Below are positions 13,053-26,257 of a stretch of 64,000 bases of DNA, one piece after another. This DNA comes from Liolophura sinensis (lineage: Eukaryota > Mollusca > Polyplacophora > Chitonida > Chitonidae). Positions within the stretch are counted from its first letter, which is position 1. The number at the start of each line of letters is the position of its first letter. The notes beneath the pieces were generated by a model. That model did no database searches. It was given only the letters and a program-made list of their open reading frames with translations, and had not been told where the DNA came from. A program made the translations under genes and the position numbers. Location: the NCBI RefSeq assembly GCF_032854445.1, contig NC_088307.1, positions 7,640,017 to 7,704,016 on the forward strand. Direction: 5' to 3'.

Positions 13053-15830
13053 CAATTTTCAACACCATAAACCTGACCGCAGTAAATAAGTCAAAAATTC
13101 TTCAACACCAGCAGTGTCTGTTAGCTGTGTTAGCTGTGAGTAGCTGTGTTAAGCACCACTCAAATGAACAAAATGAAAAAATAAAAAAGGATTTTTGCAT
13201 GCAAATGAAGATAATACCATATATATTTGGTGCTTAAACTAACATTTTCTCAGTATAAGTAGGAGTATATCATGCTACATTACCGACCCAAAACCCTGAG
13301 AACATGTTTCTACATATATAAACGGTAAACACATTATAGAACACAGGTAAATGAAAAGGTCAACTGTCATGTTCGAAGTCTGGGGTCACATACAGTGCAT
13401 TAATTGACGTACATATATACTGCACACAATACACAAATTCAGCCACATGTATTGAATTCAGCTACATGTATTGAATTCAGCTACATGTATTGACTTTCAT
13501 TTTTAGGTGGATACATATACATGTATATGAGGCTTATCTCTAAAATAGTTGAGCAATATGCTGTATTGAAAATATCTGCTTCAACATTCAGGCCTATAAT
13601 ACATGGTTTTGGGAGGAAAAAAATTTTAAGATAACATACAAAAAGTATGTTTTGTTGAGAACATTTATACATGTACTTGCACATACAATATGACTTATTT
13701 AATATTATATATAATTTAATATGAAATTATACAGGTTGAGTAGGGTCTTAAAAAAGAAATCAATTGTAAGATGCAATTAAACAAATCCAATTGAAACTTT
13801 ACGCAAAAAAGTAAAATTTCATTCTCATCGTTTTGATCACATTTTTTCGAATAGTCGATTTCAAAGAGTAGAAGTAAACCTGTATAAAACAAAAAGGTTA
13901 TTAAGTTCAGGGCTGTTTATTTTGGGGTCAAGAACTAAGTGGATTAAGTGGATCAGTCTGCATACTGTAGACAATGGGACACACTGTATGGAGTGAAAAT
14001 TTCAGCTCAATTAACATATGGCATGACATCCATAGCTCCTGGCTATTTTACAAACCTTGGAAATAATACAAGCCATCAGTACAATTAAAGCACATGTTTT
14101 TTCTTCTTCAGACACCCCCCCCCCCCTCCCCGACTCAGTATGATATTATACCTTGCAGGAATGTCTACCCAATCTGAAATGTGGTTTTTCAAACATCTTA
14201 CCACCAGAATAAATAAATACATGTTTGACAAGTCTACTGTACGGTACTGTATATTAAAATTTGCTTCATAAACTCCGTGTACTTTACATGGACTTATGAA
14301 GAATGCATCAAATGTAGAACAGCTTGATTGTGCACATGTAGAAAAAGAGTGTCCTATAGGTTAATATTGTAAACACTGAAGAAATCAGCTTTATCTCAGC
14401 ATGCTTAACAATCACTTAACTGTTTCCATTTGAAAACTGTACCAGGTCAAGTTACTTTATGTTTCATATTTATTATAGATTATTCGAATAGATATGTTAT
14501 CTTTTGATTATACTGTATTTTTTCAGTCTTTACGGATTTGCTTGCAAGGTGTTTATTTCAGCATATTCTGAAGGCATCATTCTGTGTATAGACCAATAAA
14601 ATTATACTTTTTGTGTAGTCCTGAAATTGGCCAATTTGACTAATGTAGTTTTGTTTCCAAAAGGCAAGTTAAAAATATACATAAATTGCACTAAAAGTTG
14701 CTCTTCCATATGCAAAAAGGTTGAGGAATTAGGGTAGCACAGATATACTGATATTGTGCAAATTGGGACAACCTAAAAATAAGGTGTCATTTACAAACTT
14801 ATTACGGTGCAACTTTTATTATTACAAATCTCTGTTATTACATTACTTGACTTATTACATTTCTGATTGAGTGATATTACCTCCGAAATGCAATATCTGC
14901 ACGAGTAGTGCACCCATTTACTCCTGATCACAGACTACACACAGTTCATTTAAGATATACTATGGGAAAATATTTTTCCAATGACTATTTTTCCAGGATT
15001 CCAATGACTCATCTAGCATGAAGATTACCATATCATTGTATAACCAAGGCGACTAAACTTTATCTTGCATTTTACAGGCAACCTGACGCTAGAAAAATCC
15101 AAAAATGGAATAAAACTGAAAAAGAGGGCTTTTCCACTGTCCAATTCATCATGATTTTTAAGATTTCCCTGTATGCTACAGTCAAGATTACTAGAACGGT
15201 CCACATTTCTCACAAATTACATGTAGATAACTTTTCAGTTTTATTTTTATACCCTCCAAAATACTGAAAAACAATTTTAACTGGAGTGGCCCAAATCTCA
15301 CTTGAACAAATATTTATGGTATAAATTAACAACTTCATTTATGGCACAGCTCACAATCATTATTTCATGCACAAAGTAATGCACATTAAAACCATATTCA
15401 ACAGAGAATCTTGTTCTGATTTTTAAGAATTTGTTCCTTTTTAAATTTTGTAGTAGAATTTTCAGTGGCTTCGACTCTTCCAAAACGTTGTACGTAACAT
15501 ATGAAAGGAAAAAGGCATTTTCATTTTGAAAGAACAGAAAGTGCAAGGTGAGAAAAAGGAAAGCAGTAAGTGTTATATATCAGTGTTTGTGAATAATGAA
15601 AGTGTGGTGCTGAAAAGACGTTCAGCCGTGCGAAAGTATGAGTGGAGTACATGTTAATAGGTGTGTAGCAATACTAACTGTGCAACTGTGTAGAAAAGGC
15701 AGTGAAAAGACAGTGCAGTATGTTATTCTAACACAGACTGTTAGTGTCAATCACAGTGAAGATATTGGATGTTGTGCGTGGTTAGCAGAGTCATTAAATC
15801 CTGAATGGACTTCTCTGGAGTCCACCCTAC
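13053..15830. other. No gene seen apart from a MITE-B copy
   Basis: Includes a triple GAATTCAGCTACATGTATT repeat at 13449-13492, a C run at 14116-14129, and otherwise unique sequence. Confidence 0.5.
14511..14737 (+). mobile_element. MITE-B, nearly complete
   Basis: 227 bp. The left end TACTGTATTTTTTCAGTC and the right end AAAAAGGTTGAGGAATTAGG form imperfect terminal inverted repeats. The interior shares GCATATTCTGAAGGCATC and AATTGGCCAATTTGAC with other B copies. No coding capacity. Confidence 0.7.
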
Positions 15831-15888
15831 CTCCAATCTTCGTAGGACGCTCCGTCATATTGTTTGAATTGTTCTTCGCCTTTGCCAT
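15831..15888 (-). CDS. Possible alternative first coding exon, unknown product
   Basis: On the - strand an ATG at 15888 (AAGATGG context, A at -3 and G at +4) opens MAKAKNNSNNMTERPTKIG plus one base, 58 nt, followed by a GTAGGG donor. A pyrimidine-rich stretch ending in AAG about 55 nt upstream could be an acceptor for a noncoding exon. The exon ends in phase 1, as does the candidate at 32459-32621, so the two could be alternative first exons of one leftward gene. The product is not recognised; support is only context, donor and locally higher CpG. Confidence 0.3.
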
Positions 15889-16693
15889 CTTTGTTCTCTA
15901 AGCCACTTGTCTGGAGGATTATCAAATCTTGAGTCGATCCTTGAAACAGAAACACCGGTGCTCAGTCGTTAATCATGTAAACGCGCAGGTGTTTTTTCAA
16001 ACGTGTGGTATATTCCTCACTTGGCTGACAATCAAGCCGAGGATCACAGGCAAGGTAGTCGGGCTGTCTTGTTGTTGGTGAACACTCAAATTTTTCTACC
16101 TGTTTGCCAGGATGTTATTGCACTGCCGTCATCAACTAAACCAGTTTGCAAACAAACAGCATGGAATCAAACGCTGTAGTTTCAAGCCAATCTGTTTACA
16201 AGCATATAAATGTCCCGTAGAATGGCAAGCACATATATAGTCTAAAGTGGAAAAGTCCTGAGAGGTAACCTATACCACAATGATGCAGGAAACTGATCAA
16301 ATGTCCTTTGCCTGGGAACAAAATCACCAGCTGACCTCATACAATGAAGAGGGTTGAATGGTAACAGTGTATCGTGACTATTGTCACAGTGGATGTCAAC
16401 CAATTTCTCTCCGATATCGCAGGGCACGAGTTGTCAAGAGTCCTTATGCTAACAGTCAAATTTTTCCTCCTAATGCCCAATCACACTATGCAGCCATAGA
16501 CCATATATAACTCAACGGAGGGGTTCGAATAATAACTTCTGAACTCCAGTGCTGCGAAAACAACGGCACTCAAATATCTCACACCCAGAGTGCTTCAGAT
16601 GATGGAAGATTCTCTGCGATGATCAATGTGACTACGATGACTGTCCCACGAGGATGGACGTGTAAATAGACAGGCACGGGGCGAGCTCCACGG

Positions 16694-16703
16694 TTTATAT
16701 AAA
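16694..16703. promoter_or_regulatory. Palindromic TATA-like element
   Basis: TTTATATAAA sits in a locally CpG-rich stretch (16540-16710). It could serve a - strand start site near 16670, upstream of the possible exon at 15831-15888, but it is palindromic, so direction is not fixed. Speculative. Confidence 0.25.
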
Positions 16704-17170
16704 TGCCGGCAAATTGATCAGAGTGCAGTTTAAAACACATGAATATGTACAAACCGTTGCCATGGCAACAACCATCATCTCTTGGTATTTATTCAAGAGC
16801 TAATTGGGTGTCCGTGTTATGGCCTGGGTTATATATGATTACACAAGCTTGCTGTAGGGCAAACATAAATGATTGAAGGCAGAGTTGGACAAACATAAAC
16901 ATCGCAATTAGGCCATGCAAAGACACGAAAAACTCTTTTATATCTCTTAGGAAATTCATTACTTAAGATCTTGCTGCAAAACCCCATGGGCAAAGAAAGC
17001 TGTATTAAATAACATTGTCAAAATGTCATTAATGTAACCAGCTCTTAGAGTATCAAATGATTCTGTTCTCAAGAATGATGAATCAGGTGTGTAGTTAATA
17101 ATTAAAACATCAAAGCATCAAATACTCCCCTAATTGGTCAGGTCAGGTAACACTGTATGGAATTGATTAG

Positions 17171-17586
17171 GATCAGTAATCACAGGTATTACAAGCCCTA
17201 ACTCCGCAATCACGAGGATCAGCAATCACAGGTATTACAAGCCATAACTCAGTAGTCATGAGGATCAGCAAACACAGGTACTACAAGTCATACCTCAATT
17301 GTCATGAGGATCAGCAAACACAGGCATTACAAGCCATAACTCCATAGTTATGAGGATCAGCAAACACAGGTATTACAAGCCATAACTCAGTAGTCATGAG
17401 GATCAGCCAACACAGGTACTACAAGTCATACCTCAATTGTCATGAGGATCAGCAAACACAGGCATTACAAGCCATAACTCAGTAGTCATGAGGATCAGCA
17501 AACAGGTATTACAAGTCATAACTCAGTAGTCATGAGGATCAGCAAACACAGGTATTACAAATCATAACTAAGTAGTCATGAGGATC
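17171..17586. repeat. 46-bp minisatellite, about 9 copies
   Basis: Unit approximates GAGGATCAGCAAACACAGGT, ATTACAAGCCATAACTCAGT, AGTCAT. Some copies share variants (TACTACAAGTCATACCTCAA) in an alternating order, which suggests a two-unit duplication step. Confidence 0.92.
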
Positions 17587-17654
17587 CGTTAATTAGTTAA
17601 TAAGATCCCCATAATTATTTACTGTTTATCTCCATGGGTGGGTGCATGGGGCCT

Positions 17655-17745
17655 TTAGTGCTTGTGGCTGAATGACGATGCTTCTCTTTTAATTGCTACT
17701 GAATACATACAAGGTGTGGGTTCAATCCCAACCTTGGACAGGGAA
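17655..17745 (+). repeat. tRNA-like sequence
   Basis: GTGGCTGAATGACGATGC and GGGTTCAATCCCAACC resemble A and B boxes and recur in a similar sequence at 58108. Likely a SINE head remnant rather than a functional tRNA gene, since stems do not pair well. Confidence 0.35.
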
Positions 17746-19017
17746 TTTCTTATTTTGTTTGTGATACCTTAGTGACAATTCATGATTGAGCAGGCAATGA
17801 CATTCATGGAGCCGTGCACTCAAATATTCTAACTGTTCTACCATTACTTAGCAACGTCACGTGCCTGGCGAAAGAAATGATGGAAGAAAGTTTACATTCA
17901 CGGGTCGTTTCAAAAAAAATCTGGAATGATTTTACATTCAGACGGTGAAATGTGAAAAAAGTTTAGGCACAGAAGATGCAGAATGTTGGATTATTTTTTA
18001 AGACAAATTTTCTAGGTGGCACGAGGTTTGCACCGTGAATAACGGACTGCTGTTGTTGTTGCATGCTGAAGATATGTGGGCGTGCATGTGTTCACAGATG
18101 ACTTCGCGTCGCCGCTTGCAAAACGTGTGTTGCTGTGACTTATAGATGATATCTCACTATCTAAATCTTACAGGACACCTAAGAACAAAAGTGTGTATTT
18201 TAGGCATCAGTTGGGAAATGGATTGGGTCAAACTGGCTAACGTCACTCGCACTTGGCTGCACACAGCTTGCACCCCACTGACTCGGCAGGACTCTCGCAT
18301 CCCTGTTCATGCCACTGTGTGATCATACTGTGGTAGGCAGGACTGTTTAACAGTCTTAATTCCTCCTAGACTATCCATAGAATTTGGACTGGTGCCCCTG
18401 TTTGTGAATGTGAAGATAATACAGATGAAAGTAGATACATCTACAGTGTTCTTTTTGTCATTTTACATGACATGCCTTCAGATTCCTTAAGTTCTATTCT
18501 TAGAAAAAGTAGCCCTACATGGGCTGGCTTACCTTTTTTCGGTTTATTGGCGTATAAACGCAAAAATTTCACCAAACAGATTGCGCCTTACAGATATAAA
18601 GTCAGGAAAATCAAACTATATGTATATATTAACTCTTCATAGCAGTCACTGTTCGCGGTTTATACACTATCTATCCCGTCTGGGGTGTGATGTCCCTTTT
18701 AGCATTGTTAAACTAATCTACGAGTAATCTCACACCCAGGTTATGGACTTTTGACGCATTTATTTAGCCCCTAATACATTCACCAGCTAGCAGTCACATT
18801 GCTTTCCACGTGCTCTCGCTCACTGGAAACCGTTCTCCTTTCCAGGCGGTACAGATGTCACACTATCCACACAACAGCATACAGACAGAGTTAACAAAGC
18901 ACCACAAACTTATTGTGGTTATAGACTGTCTGCCCAGAAACTCCCATGTTACCACTGGTCCATTCATCTATACTACAAGCTACCTGCAGAGTATGGGGAC
19001 AGCCCTGTGCACATTTG
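17746..19017. other. No gene seen
   Basis: Unique sequence with modest CpG content around 18030-18300; no supported exon. Confidence 0.45.
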
Positions 19018-19158
19018 AATTATTTATTTATTTCATTGGTGTTTTGTGCCGTACTCAAGAATATTTCACTTACTCAACGGCGACCAGCATTATGGTGGGT
19101 CGAAACCGACACCCGGGGGAAACTCACGACCATCCGCAGGTTGTTGCCAGACCTTCCT
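19018..19158 (-). mobile_element. SINE fragment
   Basis: ATTTATTTATTTCATTGGTG, GTACTCAAGAATATTTCAC, ATTATGGTGGG and CCATCCGCAGGTTGTTGCC in - orientation. No tRNA head. Confidence 0.85.
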
Positions 19159-20261
19159 GTACACATTTGAACTGAAAATCATAGGGTTACATTCTCTGGG
19201 TTAGAAATGTGATGTGTATTACATCCCCCAACTAGTATTTTTATTTGGTTGTGCAAGTAGGAAATTCCTATTTTGACATTATAAATTTTCCGCTGACTCA
19301 CCCTGTTCACACTCGCCATAAACCTAAAAAAATTTAGTGACACGGCATTCTGATCTATGTTTCAAACTTTTAAATTTTTCTTCAAAAGACGGTCCAAATT
19401 TTTATATTTTCCAACTTGCACAAAGATATAACTGGATACACTGTGCGTATGCACATATATGTATAACTGTTTTTCTCGAACTCGCCCTTTGATTCATCAA
19501 ATATCTAATTCTTTTCACTTGATTCTTGCTTATGAAGCTATAGTGCTACTGAACAAGTGTATAATTGGCTACTATATATTTAAGCATTTGCATGAACAGC
19601 TAGAATAAAGTCGTAACTGAGGTAAATTGACAATTCAGCAGCACCCATAATGCTTGTATCTGTGACCATTCGCCAACTATCAGACTGTCACTGCAGCTTT
19701 ATACTCTCTATGCTGTATTAAAGCCTTTTATTACACTGGTTCAATTCTAGCACTTATCAAAGAATTGGATAGATTCACCTCAAAGATACTATATTGCCTC
19801 CGACGAAAATTTAGTCCAGTCTTCGACGGCGATAAGCCACTGATTATTGTTTAACATGAAGTCTTTAGGCTCTGCCCCAGTCCTTAAAGTTCAGGTGATT
19901 GGGAAATTCTGTTGTCAAGCTGACACATCAACAAACAGCCATGAAGGATGTAAACAAACGCGTTCTTACTCCGTTACATATTAACAGCCAGATCTCTAAA
20001 CGGCGACAGCGTATGGTTGAGAAGACCAGTCGAACAGCTCAAAATAAATGTTTCAAAACAACTTAGGGAGAATAACATTTTACCCAACTTATCCAGCTAC
20101 CTCGCTTTAATTAGTTCAGGTCTTGTATGTATTATAATGCATGTATAGGCCTATTATAGTGCATCGAAATTCAACAAACCCTTTCGGCATCTAAATTAGG
20201 CTCCCTATTTTGTTTTTTTGGGTGTATCTTTTGCCGAGAATTTATTTGTTTGTTCACATGT

Positions 20262-20303
20262 TTATTTATTTATATGATTGCATGGTACTCAAGAAATTTT
20301 CAT
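20262..20303 (-). mobile_element. SINE tail remnant
   Basis: TTTATTTATTTATATGATTG followed by GTACTCAAGAAATTTTCA. Only the 3' end remains; it abuts a MITE-B copy. Confidence 0.5.
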
Positions 20304-20304
20304 T

Positions 20305-20519
20305 TACTGTAATTCTTCAAAATTTTTGCAGGTTTGCAATGTGTTTATTCAAGCATATTCTGAAGGTGTTATTCTGTGTTGATGGATAAAATAATACTTT
20401 TTGTTAAGCCCTGAAAACTGGCCAATCCAACAAATGTAGATTTGTCTCCAAAATCAAATTAAAAATGAGCATAAAATTGCACTTCTCTTTCATATGCGAA
20501 AAGGTTGTGGAATCAGACT
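20305..20519 (+). mobile_element. MITE-B copy
   Basis: TACTGTAATTCTTCAAAATT at the left and CATATGCGAAAAGGTTGTGG at the right form imperfect inverted termini; the interior has GCATATTCTGAAGGTGTT and GGCCAATCCAACAAATGTA. Confidence 0.65.
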
Positions 20520-20630
20520 AAATGACATCGCACAGGTTTATACATGTAGGAAACCTGATACATGATTATACAGGCTCTGACATTCTTCAATGATTCCATT
20601 ATGATTTTTCAAAATAAACTATTGCTTAAA

Positions 20631-20737
20631 GCAGATTTTCTCATGATTTATAGGCAGTTCCAGTCTGTATACACAAAACTGCGCAGATTTCCTCACGATT
20701 TATAGGCAGTTCTGGCCTTTATACGCAAAACTGCGCC
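20631..20737. repeat. Tandem dimer, about 53-bp unit
   Basis: GCAGATTT...GATTTATAGGCAGTTC...AAAACTGC appears twice in direct succession with a few differences. Confidence 0.8.
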
Positions 20738-21439
20738 CACATAATAGACTGCTTACATCATTTTCCAACACTTGTAACTTGATGTTGCACATTTTATCCA
20801 ACCGTAAAAATGCAATATTAAGCATTTGTTTGGGATTTTGTGGCAAATTTATGACACAATGCATGATAGTTAAAGCTAATTTTCTTTTCCACTTTCAATC
20901 ATTTGTCATATAGAGAGCATGCACATAGTTTGCCATTTTTATACAGTGAAACCCAGCAAAAGTACCATAAAATCATTACACATACTTGCTAAAATTTAAC
21001 GCAGCACGACAGAGAGAAAGATGAATATACTAGTATGGAGGCACTGCTTGCTCTGCCTAATTCATCACTCGATCTGTTAGAGAACCGAGACGTGGATCAA
21101 TAAAAATGATATGGCTGCGACATGTGCCAAGGGAGTTAATTCTGCTCAGAAGTCATTATAATCAATCTGATCTACGTGATAATAATACTGTATTATGTAC
21201 ATTAATGTCTGACATCAACCTTATGGCTTTATATCATTAATGGCATAATACCCTAGAAACCAATCATACATCTATACATGCATAATTAGGTCACAACGAG
21301 GCCTGGTCAACGCCCTATCACCGTGCACCATGTAAGTCTGCAGAAATACATACACATGTACATCTGCAGAGATATACATGTATATCCATGTACATCTGTA
21401 GAAATACATATACATGGGGAGTAGAACTCAGTGTATAAA

Positions 21440-22140
21440 TGTGACCTCCCAAGAGAGTCATGTGCAGCCTTTGAACACTCTGATGCATGTGACCAATATC
21501 TCCCAAGAGTCATGTGCAGCCTTTGAACACTCTGATGCATGTGACCAATATCTCCCAAGAGTCATGTGCAGCCATTGGACACTCAGATGCATGTGAACAA
21601 TAACTCCCAAGACAGCCATGTGCAGCCTTTGAACACTCTGATGCATGTCACCAATAACTCCCAAGACGGTCATGTGCAGCCTTTAAACACTCTGATGCAT
21701 GTCACCAATAACTCCCAAGACAGTCATGCGCAGCCTTTGAACACTCTGATGCATGTCACCAATAACTCCAAAGAGAGTCATGTGCAGCCTTTGAACACTC
21801 TAATGCATGTGACCAATAACTCCCAAGACAACCATGTGCAGCCTTTAAACACTCTGATGCATGTGACCAATAACTCCCAAGACAGTCATGTGCAGCCTTT
21901 GAACACTCTGATGCATGTCACCAATAACTCCCAAGACAGTCATGCGCAGCCTTTGAACACTCTGAAGCATGTCACCAATAACTCCCAAGACAGTCACGTG
22001 CAGCCTTTAAACACTCTGATGCATGTGACCAATAACTCCCAAGACAATAATGTGCAGCCTTTGAACACTCTGATGCATGTCACCAATAACTCCCAATAGT
22101 CATCTGTAGCCTTTGAACACAAATGACCAATAACTTCCAA
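21440..22140. repeat. 54-bp minisatellite, about 13 copies
   Basis: Unit approximates GATGCATGTGACCAATAACT, CCCAAGACAGTCATGTGCAG, CCTTTGAACACTCT. Because 54 is divisible by 3, an open frame of 177 codons (21566-22099) reads 18-residue repeats (QPLNTLMHVTNNSQDSHV). A second frame is open on the other strand. No splice context or family supports translation. The left three copies lack three bases or carry substitutions. Confidence 0.93.
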
Positions 22141-22589
22141 GACAGCCATGCTTAATCTTTGAACAATAATGCGAGTGACCAATACTCCCAGCGTTGCCTC
22201 GATGGTGCAGTTTTTGAGGAGATTAGTGCATGTAGTCATTAAACAGAAAGACAAGTGACGAAAAACTCCCAAGAGAGAGGTAGTCTTTAAACAGATAAGT
22301 CACTGCAAAGGTGGTCACAACTATAGTAAGTCAACAGATAATTAAGACACTCATAATTCCCAGCAGTGTCACATGTAGCCTGTCAACAGATAAATGGCCA
22401 AAATATCCTAATGGCCACAGGCACAGAACCTGTCTTTGAACAGATGACTAACAACTCCCAAGGGAGTCAGTCCTCGAACATATAAACGTCCAATATCTAG
22501 TCTGATGTAACCAGTGTCAAGAAAATCGTATGTACATGTTCATGTTTGTATGTAGATGCACCATTTTGACCACTACCACCCAATGATAA

Positions 22590-23285
22590 TAAGACAGACA
22601 TGTGTACAGTAGTGTCGGCCAGCCAATGCAGACATTGTCCTGGAACAGACAGCTGACCAATACAGACAAGTGCCCAACAAAGTCTCGGATCCAATACAGA
22701 CAGTCCAGAGACAGACAGCTGGCCAACGCAGACAAGTGACCAATACAGACAAGTGTCCAACTGTGTCTGTCATCCAGTACATACATAGTCCAGAGACAGA
22801 CAGCTGACCAACAAGTGACCAATGCACACAAGTCCAAAACAAAAAATACACACAAGACCAACAAGTGACCATACACACAAGTGACAAGACACAATGGTGT
22901 CTGTCATCCAATACAGATACTGTCCAGAGACAGACAGCTGACCAACAAAGACAAATGACCAATACAGAAAACGACCAACAGCCTCATCCAATGCATAAAC
23001 TGTCCAGAGACAGACAGCTGACCAACAAAGACAAATGACCAATACAGAAAAGTGACCAACAGAGTCACCCAATACAGACACTGTCCAGAGACAGAACGCT
23101 GACCAATACATACCAGTGCCCAACGCAGTTTGTCATCCAATAAAGACAGTCCAGAGATAGACAGCTGGCCAACACAGACAAGTGATGAATACAGACAAGT
23201 GTCCAACGGTGTCTGTCATCCAGTAGATACACTGTCCAGAGACAGACAGCTGACCAACACAGACAAGTGTCCAACCTGTGAAATG
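22590..23285. repeat. Irregular minisatellite based on CCAGAGACAGACAGCTG
   Basis: The core GTCCAGAGACAGACAGCTG recurs at least six times, commonly at about 80-bp spacing, separated by shorter units such as ACCAATACAGACAAGTG. Overlapping open frames on the - strand arise from the lack of stop codons in this low-complexity sequence. Confidence 0.88.
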
Positions 23286-23339
23286 AATATGAACACAGCA
23301 AGTCCAAAGCATGGTAGTTTTTAACAAAACGAAAAAATC

Positions 23340-23980
23340 CAGTATAATGTCAATATCTTCAAAGCATGTTTGTCAAGCCCAAGAAGTTTCATGAACATAT
23401 CATAAAAACTTTGACTACATATGATCAAAACAAAAAAGCTTACTTCATAATGGTGAGTTAAAAAGGCAAACATCCCTAATTATTCAAAATCAATAAATCC
23501 CCAAATCCTGTTCATAATTCGAACAAAGTTTCATAAACACGATGTGAAAACTGTTCCAATATCTGACCCAAACATAAAACCTTACCTAAGTTTTCAAAGC
23601 AAACCCATTGTCCCCACCAAGTTTCAGTAAAGATGGGGTAAAAACTGTGGCAACAGCTGACCCAAACTAAAAACCTTACCCTGGCCCACAATAGTACTAC
23701 CTTGAATAAAAAGTAAAAAAACCTGATAATTCAAATAAAAATTTGAATATCTCTAATTTATAATCAAAATGGGTAAATCATGTTCATCATTCCCACCCAG
23801 TTTCATACAGGTGATATGAAAACTGTGAGATTAGCAGATCCAAACGTAAAACCTTACTCAACTGACCCAAACAAAAAAGCTTATTGGGGACACCGAGACA
23901 AAAACTGACACCGACACCAACATCACTTTTCCCTCACACTCACAATACCTTGCCTTACTTTGTCATGGCGAGCTAAAAAT
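23340..23980 (-). repeat. Old dispersed repeat
   Basis: Recurrent CAAGTTTCATA, GAAAACTGTG and TGACCCAAAC, then a CACCGACACCAACATC run and GTCATGGCGAGCTAAAAATG. This arrangement resembles a repeat that is widespread in molluscan genomes; the assignment is from memory of its style and was not searched. Confidence 0.45.
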
Positions 23981-24899
23981 GTTAAGACATTCTCAACTGA
24001 CTTTGATGTGCCCAGAATCGAAGACTCTTGTGCTAATAAACACTATATATAGACCACATTTTAGTGATAAAGAGGAGAAAATAAAGACAGATATAAAAGA
24101 AAATCAGGAAAAAATTGCTCCTCTGCTCATGCCTATGACAAAAGTGTGAATTAACTGCCGTATTATACATACATATATCAGTGGATGCACATCAAGTTGT
24201 TGAACACCTTCAATGGCCACGAGGTCTTTAAGATTCTTTAAGTCTAACTCTTTTTCCCACAATTTGGTCTGCTGTCCTTTTTTTTCCCGGACACAGACAG
24301 CGGCAACACTGTGCCATGACAGTAAATCAATACTCGGTCAGTGGAAGTAATTGCTATCAATTACGCCAAAGTCTAGTTTTGTGCGAGAAAGTCATTTTCT
24401 TGAACAACATAATTAGAGCAGATATTTATAGCACTGCCCTTGACCAGAAAGGGTCAGTCATTAAGCAGATGACATGCTGGGAATTTATGCTTTTTTTATG
24501 GCTCTTTTTTAATACATTGCAGAACTTTCTTTCACTGGAGATGTCCTTGTGTAATGGTTTTTCTCATCTTAGCTTGGGCTTGTTGATTAAAAGGAATTTT
24601 CACTGGGCAGAGTTAACAAAAAGGGCAAGCAAGCCACTGTCAAATCTTGTTCCTAGCTGCTTGGAACTTTGAACACAATAATATTGCCACTTAACCTTTA
24701 AAACAGCATTAAACTGTGATTAAATTCAGTTAAATTAAATTCATCCAACCAGTGATGCACTTTCTTGCCTTTTTTCATGAATATCTTAATGAAAAGCACA
24801 TGTAGCTGATGTGCACAAGTTAAAAAATGCGGCAAGTGGTCAGACTGACATGTCATACAAACATACGACCTGGACATTAAATGTAAAGGAGGGCATTTC

Positions 24900-25062
24900 T
24901 AAAGGCAAATCAATGTCACAAAATATTCCTTTTCTGATTTTAATGATTTTTCCAGTAGGATTTCATCCGACCTTCCAAACAAACCTCATCTTTCTAAGAT
25001 CTCCCACAATCAAGGAAAATGTGCAACTTAGTCATGTGCGTATTTTAGGCTGTTTACCATAG
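24900..25062 (-). mobile_element. MITE-A fragment
   Basis: CTTCCAAACAAACCTCATCTTTCT, AAAATGTGCAACTTAGTCATG and TATTTTAGGCTGTTTACC match reversed MITE-A sequence. A short open frame across it (24811-25062) is not considered a gene. Confidence 0.5.
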
Positions 25063-25365
25063 CTAATATCTTTACCAATTTTCCCAACTACATATATATC
25101 TACATGTAGGCAGGTGATGACGGATCGGTGGTAGATCCATTATTCATTCAGAGTAAGACACCCTTATTCACTACTCAAAATAGGGTACATGTATAAGGAG
25201 TTTCAATACAACAAAGAAAAGGCTTTTTAAGAATATTCAAGGACTGCTTATCTTCTTTTCTAACACTTTTAAGGACAAATAAATATGTGTGTACAGCACA
25301 AACTATTAAGCGGGCAATATTGTGGATACTATTTTGTAGTTTATATATCAGTCACTTTTCAACAT

Positions 25366-25588
25366 ACAATAAAATTTCTTAACACTTTCACATATGAAAG
25401 AGCAACTTTCAGTATATTTCATAGACATTATTATTAGGTTTTGGAGATGAAACTGCATTGGTTGGATCAGTCAGTTTCAGGGCTTCACAAAAAGTAAAAT
25501 TTTATCATTCAACACAGAATAATGCCTTCAGAATATGCTTGAATAAAAACCTAGCAAACAAATCTGAAAAGGTTGATGAATTACAGTA
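25366..25588 (-). mobile_element. MITE-B copy
   Basis: In reverse orientation: left CTTAACACTTTCACATATG, right AAAGGTTGATGAATTACAG, interior AATGCCTTCAGAATATGCTTG and CACAAAAAGTAAAATTTTAT. Confidence 0.65.
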
Positions 25589-25828
25589 CATGTAATGCCA
25601 TATATGTAAGATACTGACCATTGAAAAAATATTGTCAGGTTTATGGAAAAAAAAAACTTCACAGTGCTTGGAATTAAAGCCTCTACCCCTCGTCATGTAC
25701 CTTAGAAACCTTCAGACTTAAAACCACTTCCATACCATCAAGAGATGGATTTGAACATGCAACCTCAGTGGCCAAGGGACTGTATGTGCAGTTGAAACTA
25801 ACCACTGTTTTAATTGTCTGAGCCAATG

Positions 25829-26257
25829 AGGTACATGTAATGTACACTGTGATTACATAACTCCAGGTACATGTAATGCACACTGTAATTACATAACTCC
25901 AGGTACATGAAATGTACACTGTAATTACATAACCCCAGTTACATGTAATGTACACTGTAATTACATAACTCCAGGTATATGTAATGTACATTGTAATTAC
26001 ATAACCCCAGTTACATGTAATGAACACTGTAATTACATAACACTACGTACATGTAATGTACACTGTAATTACATATCACTAGGTACATGTAATGTACACT
26101 GTAATTACATAACATTAGGTACATGTAATGTACACTGTAATTATATAACACTAGGTACATGTAATGTACACTGTAATTACATAACTCCAGGTACATGTAA
26201 TTTACTCTCTAATTACACAACTCCAGGTACATGTAATTTACTCTCTAATTACACAAT
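25829..26257. repeat. 36-bp minisatellite, about 12 copies
   Basis: Unit approximates AGGTACATGTAATGTACACT, GTAATTACATAACTCC. Period 36 gives open frames of 12-residue repeats on the - strand, judged noncoding. Every unit contains the palindromes ACATGT and TAATTA. Confidence 0.95.

Noticed and set aside
22497-23327. Overlapping - strand open frames rich in Trp, Cys, Leu and Ser
   Set aside because: Several frames are open at once across an irregular minisatellite, which reflects absence of stop words rather than coding.
24316-24672. 118-codon open frame, + strand
   Set aside because: The longest non-repeat frame apart from the AT-rich one at 3578, but composition and content match random sequence; no motif or splice support.
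25683-26196. - strand frames with 12-residue repeats
   Set aside because: Generated by the 36-bp minisatellite.
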